From NCBI GenBank assembly GCA_965201115.1, contig OZ241745.1:1426001-1490000 (forward strand): a stretch of 64,000 bases of DNA, written 5' to 3'. Source of the stretch: JANQOH01 sp965201115. GTDB taxonomy: Bacteria > Pseudomonadota > Alphaproteobacteria > UBA7887. Below the pieces are notes generated by a model that did not search any database, was not told the DNA's origin, and was given only the letters and a program-made list of their open reading frames with translations. Position numbers and translations under genes: made by a program. Within the stretch, counting starts at the first letter, position 1. Each line of letters opens with the position of its first letter. This document shows positions 53,819 to 63,375 of this stretch, piece after piece.

Positions 53819-54882
53819 GCGGAACCGCCGTCGTCCTGTTCAACCTCGGCGGCCCCGACGGCCCGCGCGCCGTGCGGCCCTTCCTGCGCAACCTGTTCGG
53901 CGATCCGGCCATCCTGTCCGCGCCGCGCCCCGCGCGTTGGGCGCTGGCGCGCCTGATCGCGGCGCGCCGCGCCCCCGCGGCGCGCGCTATCTACCGCCGC
54001 ATCGGCGGCGTATCGCCGATCCGAGCGCTCACCGAAGCGCAGGCCGCGAGCCTCGAACGCGCCTTGGCGGATATTGGAGATGTCGATGCCGCGCCCGCGC
54101 GCGCGTTCGTCGCCATGCGCTATTGGCGCCCCGCGATTCGCGAAGCCGCCCGCGCCGTCGCCGCCATGCGGCCCGACCGCATCGCGCTTCTGCCGCTCTA
54201 CCCCCAGTTCTCGACCGCGACGACGGGCTCGTCGTTCGCGGAATGGCGCCGCGCCGCCGCGGAGGCCGGTTTGCGCGCCCCGACCGCGGCGGTCTGTTGC
54301 TACCCCGACGACGCGGGCTACGCCGCCGCGCAGGCCGCGCTGATCCAAACCGCGCGCGCCGCCCTCCCGCCCGGCGCGCGGTGGCGGCTGCTGTTTTCCG
54401 CGCACGGCCTGCCGGAGCGCATCGTCGCGCGCGGCGATCCCTACCGATGGCAGATCGAGCGAAGCGCGGCGGCGATCGCCGCCGCGCTGCCGTGGCCGAA
54501 CCTCGACTGGCGCGTCTGCTACCAAAGCCGCGTGGGGCCGCTCGCATGGATCGGCCCGTCTATCGGCGAGGAACTCGACCGCGCGGGCGCCGAGGGCCGC
54601 GCCGTCCTCGTCGCGCCCGTGTCGTTCGTGTCCGAACATTCGGAAACGCTCGTGGAGCTCGATATCGACTACCGCGCCTGGGCCGCGCGCCGCGGCGTTC
54701 CGCATTACGCGCGCGTTCCCGCGCCGGGAACGAACCGCGCGTTCATCGCCGCCCTCGCGGAGCGCGTGCGCTCGGCGCTCGGCGCGCCCGCCGGCGCCGT
54801 CTCGTGCGGAGGGCGCCGAACATGCCCCGCGCGGTTCGGCGCCTGCCCGCGCGGCGCGCAGGCCCCGCAAGCCCTGCCGTGA
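53815..54882 (+). CDS. hemH: Ferrochelatase
   Basis: A 355-residue enzyme inserting iron into protoporphyrin IX. VVLFNLGGPDGPRAVRPFL at the start, MRYWRPAI, LLPLYPQFSTATTGSSF, LLFSAHGLPERIV with the active-site His, and VAPVSFVSEHSETLVELD are family motifs. The GTG overlaps the hemE stop. The C-terminal tail has four Cys (CGGRRTCPARFGAC and nearby), a possible [2Fe-2S] site as in some bacterial ferrochelatases. Confidence 0.96.
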   Translation: MSGTAVVLFNLGGPDGPRAVRPFLRNLFGDPAILSAPRPARWALARLIAARRAPAARAIYRRIGGVSPIRALTEAQAASLERALADIGDVDAAPARAFVAMRYWRPAIREAARAVAAMRPDRIALLPLYPQFSTATTGSSFAEWRRAAAEAGLRAPTAAVCCYPDDAGYAAAQAALIQTARAALPPGARWRLLFSAHGLPERIVARGDPYRWQIERSAAAIAAALPWPNLDWRVCYQSRVGPLAWIGPSIGEELDRAGAEGRAVLVAPVSFVSEHSETLVELDIDYRAWAARRGVPHYARVPAPGTNRAFIAALAERVRSALGAPAGAVSCGGRRTCPARFGACPRGAQAPQALP

Positions 54883-55322
54883 GCGCCGCGCTCGCCGCCG
54901 CGGCGCCGTGGCTCAAGGCCGCGCATATCGCGTCCGTCATGGCGTGGATGGCGGGGCTGCTCTATCTCCCCCGGCTCTTCGTGTATCACTGCGGCGCGGC
55001 GCCGGGGTCGGAGATGGACGGGACCTTCCGCGTCATGGAGCGCCGCCTCTACCGCGCGATCATGACGCCGGCGATGCTGGCGTCGTGGGCGTTCGGCGCG
55101 TCGCTGCTCGCCGCCGGCGGCGCGTGGGGAACGGGCTGGTTTTTCGCCAAACTCGCGCTCGTGCTCGCCATGACCGCGATGCACGGGTTCATGGGCCGCT
55201 GCCTGCGCGATTTCGCCGCCGGCCGCAACCGCCGCTCCGCCCGTTTTTACCGCATCGCCAACGAAGTCCCCGCCGCGCTGTTGCTCGCCATCGTCATCCT
55301 CGCCGTCGTCAAGCCCTTCTGA
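54879..55322 (+). CDS. hemJ: Protoporphyrinogen IX oxidase HemJ
   Basis: A 147-residue membrane protein with four predicted helices. WLKAAHIASVMAWMAGLLYLP carries the conserved His, LPRLFVYH follows, and RFYRIANEVPA with a later Lys is typical of HemJ. It oxidises protoporphyrinogen to protoporphyrin, supplying HemH; the two genes overlap by four bases, so the last heme steps are encoded together. Confidence 0.93.
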   Translation: MSAALAAAAPWLKAAHIASVMAWMAGLLYLPRLFVYHCGAAPGSEMDGTFRVMERRLYRAIMTPAMLASWAFGASLLAAGGAWGTGWFFAKLALVLAMTAMHGFMGRCLRDFAAGRNRRSARFYRIANEVPAALLLAIVILAVVKPF

Positions 55323-55379
55323 CGCGCGCGCCGCCCCCTTGCCGGGGAGCGGCGGCATCGGCTATAATGCCCGCGGATG

Positions 55380-55454
55380 GGGCGCGTAGCTCAGCGGGAG
55401 AGCACCACGTTGACATCGTGGGGGTCGCTGGTTCGATCCCAGCCGCGCCCACCA
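55380..55454 (+). tRNA. tRNA-Val (GAC)
   Basis: A 75-base cloverleaf with an encoded CCA. Acceptor GGGCGCG pairs with CGCGCCC; D arm TAGCTCAGCGGGAGAGC; anticodon stem CCACG/CGTGG around loop TTGACAT gives anticodon GAC; T arm GCTGG-TTCGATC-CCAGC. It sits between hemJ and the acyl-CoA ligase on the same strand. Confidence 0.97.
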
Positions 55455-55489
55455 TCCCGGCGAAGCCCACCCGGCCGACGGAGGCCCGA

Positions 55490-57055
55490 ATGTATCTGAC
55501 ACAGGCGATCAAGCGCGCCGCGCAGGTGCGCGCCAACGCCGTCGCCACGCGCGACGGCGCGCGCGAACGCACATGGAGCGAATGCGTAAACCGAATCGCC
55601 CGCCTCGGCGGCGCGCTGCGCGGCATGGGCGTCGCCGATGGCGCGCGCACCGCCGTCCTCGCCCTCAACAGCGACCGCTACTACGAATACTTCTACGGCA
55701 CGGCCTGGGCCGGCGGCGCGTTCGTTCCCATCAACGCGCGCCTCGCCCCGCCCGAAATCGCATACTGGGTGAACGACAGCGGCGCCGGCGTGATGTTCTG
55801 CGACAACGTATTCGCGCCCGCCGTAACGCAGCTGAAAGCCTCCGGCGCGATCCCGCGCGATATCCGCGTCGTGTGGATGGGCGACGGCGAGCCGCCCGAA
55901 GGCATGGCCTCGCACGACGCGCTGATCGAGAGCGCCGAACCGGCGCCCGACGCCAACTGCGGCTACGAAGACCTCGCCGGGCTGTTCTACACCGGCGGCA
56001 CAACCGGGCGCTCGAAAGGCGTCATGCTCAGCCACCGCAACCTCGTGTTCAACGCCTTCAATACCCAGACCGCGTTCCGCATCGAGCCCGGCGTGCGCTG
56101 GCTGCACGCCGCGCCCATGTTCCATATCGCCGACTGCTCGGCGGTCTTCGGCGTCACCCAAATCGCCGGAAGCCACTACTTCATCCCGATGTTCGACCCC
56201 GTCGGCGTGATGAAGGCGACGCAGGCGTTCGGCATCACCGATCAGCTCCTCGTGCCCACCATGTGCAACATGCTGGTCAACCACCCCGACCTCGGCAAAT
56301 ACGACATGTCGAGCCTGCGCCACGTGGTGTACGGCGCCTCGCCGATGCCCGAGGCCGTGGTCGTCAAGGCGATGCAGGCGCTGCCCGGATGCCGGTTCAG
56401 CCACGCCTACGGGCAGACCGAATGCGCGCCGCTCGTCACCGCCTGCGGCCCGGAATACCACGTGTTCGAGGGGCCCAACGCCTACCTGTTCCGCGCCGCG
56501 GGCCAGGCCGTGCCCGGCGTCGAAATCCGCGTCGTGGACAAGGACGGCGCCGAGATCCCGCGCGGCGAGGTCGGCGAGGTCGCGGTTCGCGGCGCCAACG
56601 TCATGCAGGGCTACTGGCGCAAGCCCGATCTCACCGCCGAGGCCATCCGCGATGGCTGGATGTTCACCGGCGACGGCGGCAGGATGGACGAAAACGGCTT
56701 CGTCTATATCGTCGACCGCATGAAGGACATGATCGTGTCGGGCGGCGAAAACGTCTATTCCGCTGAAGTCGAAAACGCCGTCCATGAGCACCCCGCCGTG
56801 GTCGAATGCGCCGTAATCGGCGTGCCCGACGAAAAATGGGGCGAGCGCGTCCACGCCGTCATCCGCCTCCATGAGGGCCGAACGCTGAGCGCCGAAGCCG
56901 TAATCGCCCACTGCCACGAGCGCATAGCCGGCTTCAAGTGCCCCCGCAGCGTAGAGTTCCGCACCGCCCCCATGCCCCTCTCCGGCGCCGGCAAAATCCT
57001 GAAAACCGAACTCCGCAAACCCTACTGGGAAGCCCGCGCCAAACAGGTAAACTGA
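55490..57055 (+). CDS. AMP-forming acyl-CoA ligase
   Basis: A 521-residue ANL-superfamily enzyme that activates a carboxylic acid via acyl-AMP. LFYTGGTTGRSKGVMLSHRN (phosphate loop), SHAYGQTECAPL, GWMFTGDGGRMDENGFVYIV, RMKDMIVSGGENVYSAEVE, and GAGKILKTELR with the C-terminal catalytic Lys are all present. Length and motifs fit a long- or medium-chain fatty acid CoA ligase; the substrate is not determinable. Begins 35 bases after the tRNA, with GGAGG before the ATG. Confidence 0.93.
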   Translation: MYLTQAIKRAAQVRANAVATRDGARERTWSECVNRIARLGGALRGMGVADGARTAVLALNSDRYYEYFYGTAWAGGAFVPINARLAPPEIAYWVNDSGAGVMFCDNVFAPAVTQLKASGAIPRDIRVVWMGDGEPPEGMASHDALIESAEPAPDANCGYEDLAGLFYTGGTTGRSKGVMLSHRNLVFNAFNTQTAFRIEPGVRWLHAAPMFHIADCSAVFGVTQIAGSHYFIPMFDPVGVMKATQAFGITDQLLVPTMCNMLVNHPDLGKYDMSSLRHVVYGASPMPEAVVVKAMQALPGCRFSHAYGQTECAPLVTACGPEYHVFEGPNAYLFRAAGQAVPGVEIRVVDKDGAEIPRGEVGEVAVRGANVMQGYWRKPDLTAEAIRDGWMFTGDGGRMDENGFVYIVDRMKDMIVSGGENVYSAEVENAVHEHPAVVECAVIGVPDEKWGERVHAVIRLHEGRTLSAEAVIAHCHERIAGFKCPRSVEFRTAPMPLSGAGKILKTELRKPYWEARAKQVN

Positions 57056-57124
57056 CCCCGCCCCGCCCCCGGGCCCCGCGGATCCCCGCAATCCCCCGCA
57101 ACGCCGCCCCCGCCCGCCCGGGCC

Positions 57125-58240
57125 CGCTTCCTGGGTGCGCGGGCGTCTCGCCCGCATGCTTCCATCCGCCGCCGCGCCGCGCACGACCGTCCCGCCCCCG
57201 AGCCCTGCGGATCCCCGCAATACCCCGCAACGTCGCCCGAGCGCGCTTCCCGTGGATCGCGGGCGTCCCACCCGCACGTCGGCGACCCGCGCGCCGCCCG
57301 CCGGGAGCGGCGCAACCCCGCCGAAGGCGGGGCCCGGGACCGCGGGCTTCCAGCCCGCACGTTCCCGCACACCGCACCATTGCCGGCAAGGGCGCGGTCG
57401 TTGCGCCCCACCCCCGAGCCCCGCGGATCCCCGCAATACCCCGCAACGCCGCCCGGGCCCGCTTCCTGTATGCATGGGCGTCCCGCCCGCACGTCGGCGA
57501 CCCACGCGGCGCTCGCCGGGAGCGGCGCAACCCCGCCGAAGGCGGGGCCCGGGACCGCGGGTATCCTGCCCGCACGTTCCCGCACACCGCAGTGTTGCCG
57601 GGAAGGGCGCCGTCGTTGCCCCCCGCCCCCGAGCCCCGCGGATCCCCGCAATACCCCGCAACGTCGCCCGAGCCCGCTTCCTGTATGCATGGGCGTCCCG
57701 CCCGCACGTCGGCGCCCCACGCGGCGCTCGCCGGGAGCGACACAACCCCGCCGAAGGCGGGGCCCGGGACCGCGGGCTTCCAGCCCGCACGTTCCCGCAC
57801 ACCGCAGCGCTGCCGGCAAGGGCGCGGTCGTTGCGCCCCGCCCCCGAGCCCCGCGGATCCCCGCAATGCCGCCCGAGCGCACTTCCTGTATGCATGGGCG
57901 TCCCGCCCGCACGTCGGCGACCCACGCGGCGCTCGCCGGGAGCAGCGCAACCCCGCCGAAGGCGGGGCCCGGGACCGCAGGCATCCTGCCCGCCCGTTCC
58001 CGCACGCCGCAGCGTTGCCGGGAAGGGCGCAGTCGTTGCGCCCCGCCCCCGAGCCCCGCGGATCCCCGCAATCCCCCGTAACGGCGCCCGAGCCCACTTC
58101 CCGGGATCGCGGGCGTCCCGCCCGCACGTCTCGACCCCCGCGCACGCCCGCGGGCGGGGCGCGAAGACCGCGCTTCCACAGCACACACCGCGGCGCGCGC
58201 CCATGCCCCGCCTTCGGCGGGGTTGCGGTCCCGGGCGGCG
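57125..58240. repeat. Large tandem array of a ~215-bp unit
   Basis: At least five units start at about 57200, 57416, 57631, 57846 and 58051 (spacing 205-216). Each contains GAGCCCCGCGGATCCCCGC, a stretch reading TGCATGGGCGTCCCGCCCGC, and the double hairpin CCCCGCCGAAGGCGGGG plus GCGGGCnTCCnGCCCGC. Units differ mainly in hairpin arms and small gaps. No gene is seen between the acyl-CoA ligase and the DUF1156 remnant. Confidence 0.9.
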
Positions 58241-58395
58241 TTCCCTGAATGGACAGTGTCGGCAATCCTTGGTATAATGCCTTGGCTGGCGCGCGCGGCC
58301 TCGTCGCGGCATGACAGCGAACGGCCGCCCGCGCACCGCCGATAGCGGTGGGAAGGCCGTGCCCGCTCGATCGCCCGCGAAACGGATTCGACGCC

Positions 58396-58769
58396 ATGGC
58401 CGACACGCGCCTGATCGAACGCTGGCTGCCGATCGCCGAGCTCGGTATCGAGAGCGTGCGCGAGCGGACGCCGATGACGCCGTTTCCGGCGCCGAACCGG
58501 CTGCACGTCTGGTGGGCGCGCCGCCCGCTGGTGGCGGCGCGCGGGAACTGCTGGACGAAGCAGGCGTGACGCGGGACCCGCGCCTTGCCGCCGCGCTTGA
58601 GGCGGCGCTTGAGGTGCTGCCCCCCTCGCAAAATTACAGCGGCGTCGCGCTCGACGGCGCGATGGCCGCGGCGGCGAACGATTTCGCCGCCCTCGAGGGC
58701 CTCCGCCGCCTCGCCTTCTCCGACGAGGTAGCGGAACCCCGCCAACTCGAACTGTGGCGGGACGAATGA
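58396..58769 (+). pseudogene. Remnant of a DUF1156 DNA methyltransferase gene
   Basis: The first 57 codons read RLIERWLPIAELGIESVRE and NRLHVWWARRPLVAARG, the hallmark N-terminus of DUF1156 adenine methyltransferases (usually about 900-1,000 residues). Near 58,550 the sequence jumps to another frame that continues LTRDPRLAAALEAALEVLPP-like helices and ends FSDEVAEPRQLELWRDE, which looks like the same gene's C-terminus. The SAM-binding and catalytic core is missing, so this is an internal-deletion pseudogene. Confidence 0.65.
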
Positions 58770-58874
58770 AACCCCGCCGAAGGCGGGGCCTGGGTGCGCG
58801 GGCGTCTCGCCCGCACGTTGGCGCGCGCCGCAACGTTGCCGGGAAGCAGCGACCGCGCCCAAGGGAGAAAGAAG

Positions 58875-60073
58875 ATGCTGACCGACCGGGAGTGGAAACT
58901 GGATTATACGCCCGAGGACGGAGACCTTGTGTCCCTGTTCTATATCCCGGCGCTGGAGGAGGCGGAGCGGTACGACCGGGTTACGGGCTATTTCCACGCC
59001 GGGGCGGGGCGCTGGCGCTGGCGGCGCGCGGCGTGGAAGGACTCGCGCGCAACGGCGGGCGGATGCGCCTCATCGCGGGCTGCACGCTCGACGCGGAGCA
59101 TATCGCCGCGATCGAGCGGGGAACGGCGCTGCACGCTGCTGCTGCTGCGCAACTGGCGAGCGTTCCCCTCGCGCCGCCCAACGCCGAGGCGGAAGGCGCG
59201 CTGGAGCTCCTCGCGTGGCTGGCGGCGCGCGGACATCTCGACGCGCGCGTGGCGGTGCCGTGCAACGCCGCCGGCAAGCCGGTTCCCGACACGATGCTGT
59301 TCCACGCCAAGACGGGCGCGGTGGAAGACCGCGCCGGAAACCGCCTCGCATGGACGGGCAGCCTGAACGAGACCGCCGCCGGCTGGACGCGGAACTGGGA
59401 AGAATTCTCGGTATTCGCCGCCTGGGGGTCCGACCGCGCGCGGGTGGACCGGCAGGAAGAGCGTTTCGCCCGGTTGTGTGCGAACCGGGCGAAACGCGCG
59501 CTCGTCCTCGATGTTCCCGAGGCGGCGCGGCGCGACCTGATGCGGTTCCTGCCGCGGCGCGCCCTCCGGCGGCTCCCGGCGGGCGCGCCGCGAACGCCGC
59601 GAACGCCGCCGCCGCCGCGCCCGGAAGACGAAGAAGCGCCGGCGCCGCCCCCGGTACAAACCCCGCCGCCGCCCCCGGTCGCGGATCGCCGCGGATTGGC
59701 GTGGGCGGCCATCGCGGCGGCGGCGCGCATGGCGCGCGGCGGGGCGCGGGTCGGCGAGACCGCCGCCGCGGTGGAGCCGTGGCCGCACCAGCTGCGCGCG
59801 TTCGAACGCCTCTACGCCGGCCGGCCGCGCGCCCCCGGCCTGCTCCCGTCGGGAACCGAAGCCCGCCCCCTCGGAAACCGCGAATACGGCCTCCGCGCCC
59901 CGGGCATGCCCCGCGAAGTGCGCGTAACGACCAACGCCGAGCTCTACGCCGACCAGCCGGAAAGCCTGGAACTGTGGTCCCCCGGCAACCCCCTCTTCCG
60001 CGCCCCCGACTTCCCCCCGCCCGAAAGCGCCCTCCCGAACGGCAAAACCCTGTGGGAGATACTGGATGAATGA
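58875..60073 (+). pseudogene. Remnant of a PLD-nuclease/SNF2-type helicase gene
   Basis: Begins with an AGGGAGAAAGAAG site and MLTDREWKLDYTPEDGDLV, then FYIPALEEAERYDRVTGYF, a PLD-like N-terminus. A 5-base duplication (GGGGCGGGGC near 58999) shifts the frame; the rest, LALAARGVEGLARNGGRMRL, FHAKTG and AWTGSLNETAAGW, continues the PLD domain. A Pro-rich linker leads to PWPHQLRAFERLYAGRPR, where a helicase Q-motif should be followed by Walker A. Instead the text jumps to a C-terminal tail (LYADQPESLELWSPGNPLF). About 500 residues of helicase are missing. Confidence 0.65.
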
Positions 60074-60244
60074 CCGGCATGGGCGCGCCCGCACGCATTG
60101 CGCATCGTCGGGTACGCGCCTGTCGCGCGCGCCACGCACGGCAGCCCATCGCTATATGCACGACGGGAACGTTGCGGTAACTGTATGGCCGTGATACATT
60201 ACGCCCCCGAAACGGCGCGCAAACTACCTTCCGGAGCCGCTCGC

Positions 60245-61006
60245 ATGAGCGATTGTTCGGCAATCGAATGGACCGACGCCACGTGGAACCCGGTCACGGG
60301 CTGCACGAAAATTTCGCGCGGCTGCGATAACTGCTACGCCGAGCGCTTCGCGGAGCGATTCCGCGATACGCCCCGGCATCCGTTCGAGGCGGGCTTCGAT
60401 CTCAAGCTGCGGCCGGAGCGCCTTGACCAGCCGCTCGCGTGGAAGCGCCCGCGGCGGGTTTTCGTCAACTCGATGAGCGACCTGTTTCACAAGAAAATCG
60501 GCGTCGGGTTCATCGACCGCGTGTTCGACACGATGGAAGCCGCCGACCGACACGTCTTTCAGGTGCTCACCAAGCGCAGTACGCTCATGCGAAGCTATCT
60601 GCGCCGCCGCTACGGCGCCGACGGCGCGCCCCGTCACATATGGTGCGGCGTTTCGGTGGAAGACCGCAGGGCCGCGACCCGAATTCGCCACCTGCGCGAG
60701 ACGCCGGCGCAGGTGCGCTTTCTGTCCATAGAACCGCTTCTGGAGCCACTCGGACATATCGATCTCGACGGTATTTCGTGGGTCATCGTCGGCGGAGAAA
60801 GCGGCCCCAACGCGCGCCCCATGCAGGAATGCTGGGTTCTCGATATCAAGGATAACTGCGAACGCCGCGGCGTCGATTTTTTCTTCAAGCAATGGGGCGG
60901 CAAAACCCCGAAATCGGGCGGGCGCTTGCTCGAGGGAATCGAGCACAATGCGATACCCGCATATCCCGTAAAGGAGAGAGGCCATGGAATTCCGTTGGCA
61001 TCCTGA
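60245..61006 (+). CDS. DUF5131 (Gp37/Gp68-like) three-Cys-motif protein
   Basis: A 253-residue protein with IEWTDATWNPVTGCTKISRG and CDNCYAERFAERF: three Cys in the spacing of a radical-SAM-like cluster motif. RVFVNSMSDLFHK, FQVLTKRS, WCGVSVEDRRAA, FLSIEPLLEP and VIVGGESGPNARPM are family features. Its role is not established; genes of this kind are commonly paired with TcmP, as here, with which it overlaps by 23 bases. Confidence 0.9.
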   Translation: MSDCSAIEWTDATWNPVTGCTKISRGCDNCYAERFAERFRDTPRHPFEAGFDLKLRPERLDQPLAWKRPRRVFVNSMSDLFHKKIGVGFIDRVFDTMEAADRHVFQVLTKRSTLMRSYLRRRYGADGAPRHIWCGVSVEDRRAATRIRHLRETPAQVRFLSIEPLLEPLGHIDLDGISWVIVGGESGPNARPMQECWVLDIKDNCERRGVDFFFKQWGGKTPKSGGRLLEGIEHNAIPAYPVKERGHGIPLAS

Positions 61007-62237
61007 CGAATCCCCGCCGGCGGTCGAAGAGCACAGCAAGGCCAAGCTCAAGGTCTTGCGAAACTATCTGCGCGCCTACTTCGACCGCCTGAATGTCGAC
61101 CTTCGGCGCGAAGAGTTTAAGCTCGACCTCGTCGATGGTTTCGCCGGTGGCGGGGTGTTTTCGGACGACGGCCAAATCGTTTCGGGCACGCCGTTGATCA
61201 TGCTGGAGGAAGCCGTTGCCGCCGAGAGCAGGCTGAACCGGGGTCGAATCAAAAAACTTCGATTCGACTGTAAATTTTATTTTATCGATACTCAACGGCC
61301 CCACACGGACTATCTTGAGGAGACGCTTTCCGAACGGAAGTACCGTGTGGATGGTGAGAACATCGTTGTTGTTAACGGCGCGTTCGAGGACGCGATAGAT
61401 CGTATTCTACATCGGATTCGCCAACGGCAACCCAAAGCGGGCCGTGCGATATTTCTTCTCGATCAGACCGGCTACACTCATGTCGGCATCGGCCTCGTCG
61501 CCCGGATATTCCGGCATCTGCCGGCCGCTGAAGTTATATTGACAATTGCCGCTGACGCCCTTGTGAATCATCTTCCGAAAAAGGAGGATTCGATCAGAGC
61601 CATAGCCGCTCTCAACTTGCCGGAATCCCGCGTTCGGGAACTTGTTTCACAGGAGGGAGGCGACGGCCGGAGGGCTTTGGTTCAGAGGACCCTAATTCCT
61701 CATCTTCGCACTGAGTCCGGCGCAACGTACGATACGCCCTTTTCCCTGCGGCCAAAGGGATCCCGCCGCGCCTTGTGGTTCCTGCATTTGTCGAGACACC
61801 CTGTCGCGCGCGACGTTATGCTTCAACAACACTGGAATACGCACAACACGTTCTTGCACTACGGACAGGGAGATATCGGAATGCTCGGTTGGGATGCATT
61901 GCGATCCGACACGCTGCCGATGTTTCATTTCGAGGCCTTGGATATAGGCCGGTTGCATGACCAGCTTATGGACTCCATGCTGAACGAACTATACTCTCTG
62001 GCGTCCGAAAGACCGATTTCCATAGATACGATACGGCATGTTTTGGCGAACAAGATCGCCGCCCGATTTTCCGACCTCGATAACGTCATACTCGATCTTG
62101 TTAAAGAGAAAGAGCTCGATATCCTTACATCCGAGAGAAAGGAGCGATCGCGCACGCTAACGCAGGTGAAGGCGAGCGATCTGATAGTGCGACCGCGCAC
62201 GCTCTTGTTGCCTACATTGTCGCGCCGGCGAGGGTAG
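60984..62237 (+). CDS. tcmP: Three-Cys-motif partner protein TcmP
   Basis: A 417-residue protein with AAAGGAGAG before its ATG. EEHSKAKLKVLRNYLRAYFD, LDLVDGFAGGGVF (resembling a SAM-dependent methyltransferase motif), and AIFLLDQTGYTHVGIG are typical of TcmP, defined by linkage to a three-Cys-motif protein. Base composition is less GC-rich than the surrounding housekeeping genes, suggesting transfer. The molecular activity is unknown; accessory-island location suggests a defence or mobile-element role. Confidence 0.88.
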   Translation: MEFRWHPDESPPAVEEHSKAKLKVLRNYLRAYFDRLNVDLRREEFKLDLVDGFAGGGVFSDDGQIVSGTPLIMLEEAVAAESRLNRGRIKKLRFDCKFYFIDTQRPHTDYLEETLSERKYRVDGENIVVVNGAFEDAIDRILHRIRQRQPKAGRAIFLLDQTGYTHVGIGLVARIFRHLPAAEVILTIAADALVNHLPKKEDSIRAIAALNLPESRVRELVSQEGGDGRRALVQRTLIPHLRTESGATYDTPFSLRPKGSRRALWFLHLSRHPVARDVMLQQHWNTHNTFLHYGQGDIGMLGWDALRSDTLPMFHFEALDIGRLHDQLMDSMLNELYSLASERPISIDTIRHVLANKIAARFSDLDNVILDLVKEKELDILTSERKERSRTLTQVKASDLIVRPRTLLLPTLSRRRG

Positions 62238-62422
62238 ATGACGCAGCGTTGACGGAACTCAAGCTGAAAGGGGTATGCGTGTAGGTCATGGCAACCATAA
62301 GGCGGCGCACGGTGACGCGGGCCCACACGCTGAATCCTGAGGGGGACAGGCGTAGGTTTCCGCAGGTGCAGACTGCCGGTCCGGCATGGCCGAGACCGAC
62401 ACCGCGCGATGCACGCCGGTGT

Positions 62423-63328
62423 TCAGGGCGGCGCCGGGGAAATCGGGCACGCCGTCTCTCCTATACGGACGTTGGCGACATCGCTCATTGCGGCGTCGAT
62501 CTCGAAACCGGCGAACGCGCGCCCCTCGAGCTTCGCGGCCACGCCCGTGGAGCCGGTACCCGCGAAAGGATCGAGGACCAGCGCGCCCGTGTCGGTGAAC
62601 AGCCGAATCAGGTGGCGCAACAGATCGACCGGCTTGACGGTCATGTGACCGTATTTCTCCTTGGGCTTGCGCGCGGGCATGATCGTCCCCGGAACGCGGC
62701 CCGCCTCGAGGAGGTTATTGTCGGCGCTCGTATCCACCAGCCCGACGCGATGCGCAAGCCAGTTTTCGGCGTAGGTCCCGTCGCGCGGCGCCTGCGCCAT
62801 GACAATGGTTTCCATTTGCGGCTTGAGCTGCGGAGTCTTGCGCCCGCCGAGTTCGCCGATCAATCGGGTTTTCTCGCTTTCCGGGAGGTTCATCCTGCGA
62901 ATGAAGTGGGCTTGCGAAAACGCCTTGCACTGACCGTCGCCATAGCTCCAGACATACAGGTCGCGGATCTCGAACCCCGCTTCCTCGATCGCGACCGCCG
63001 TGCGATGCGCGAGCCGCGGTTGCGAAAAGCACAAAACGAAACCTCCGGGTTTGACGACGCGCATCCACTCCGCCGCGATGGGCGCGAGAAATTTCTGCAG
63101 GCGGCGGCCTTGCGCCGGGTCGAATTTCATGCCGCCGGGCAACCCGCCCACGGCGCCGTTGGACCGGTCGCGCCGGCGGCGGAGCGTTTCATGGCTCCAC
63201 CCGTCGTCCATGCCGTCCGTAAAATAGGGCGGGTCGGTGAGTACGAGAGACACCGAGCCGTCGTCGATCGCCCGCATTCCCCGGCGGCAATCATCCGGCG
63301 TTACCGGCCGGTCGACAACGTCGTTCAT
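62423..63328 (-). CDS. Beta-class site-specific DNA methyltransferase
   Basis: A 301-residue amino-methyltransferase. The catalytic motif LVLTDPPYFTDGMDD comes first and the SAM motif VLDPFAGTGSTGVAA near the end, the beta-class order shared with CcrM. MTVKPVDLLRHLIRLF before the SAM motif is the usual linker. The DPPY form suggests adenine-N6 methylation. No cognate restriction enzyme is next to it; it faces the TcmP gene convergently. It is short and may be phage- or island-derived. Confidence 0.9.
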   Translation of the reverse strand: MNDVVDRPVTPDDCRRGMRAIDDGSVSLVLTDPPYFTDGMDDGWSHETLRRRRDRSNGAVGGLPGGMKFDPAQGRRLQKFLAPIAAEWMRVVKPGGFVLCFSQPRLAHRTAVAIEEAGFEIRDLYVWSYGDGQCKAFSQAHFIRRMNLPESEKTRLIGELGGRKTPQLKPQMETIVMAQAPRDGTYAENWLAHRVGLVDTSADNNLLEAGRVPGTIMPARKPKEKYGHMTVKPVDLLRHLIRLFTDTGALVLDPFAGTGSTGVAAKLEGRAFAGFEIDAAMSDVANVRIGETACPISPAPP

Positions 63329-63375
63329 GATATTCCGCGGCCTTCCGGCGCCGCGCCGATTCGCCGCCCGGCGCG

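Noticed and set aside
57125..58240. Possible CRISPR array
   Set aside because: Units of ~215 bases are repeated throughout, with no short repeat alternating with unique spacers and no cas gene nearby.
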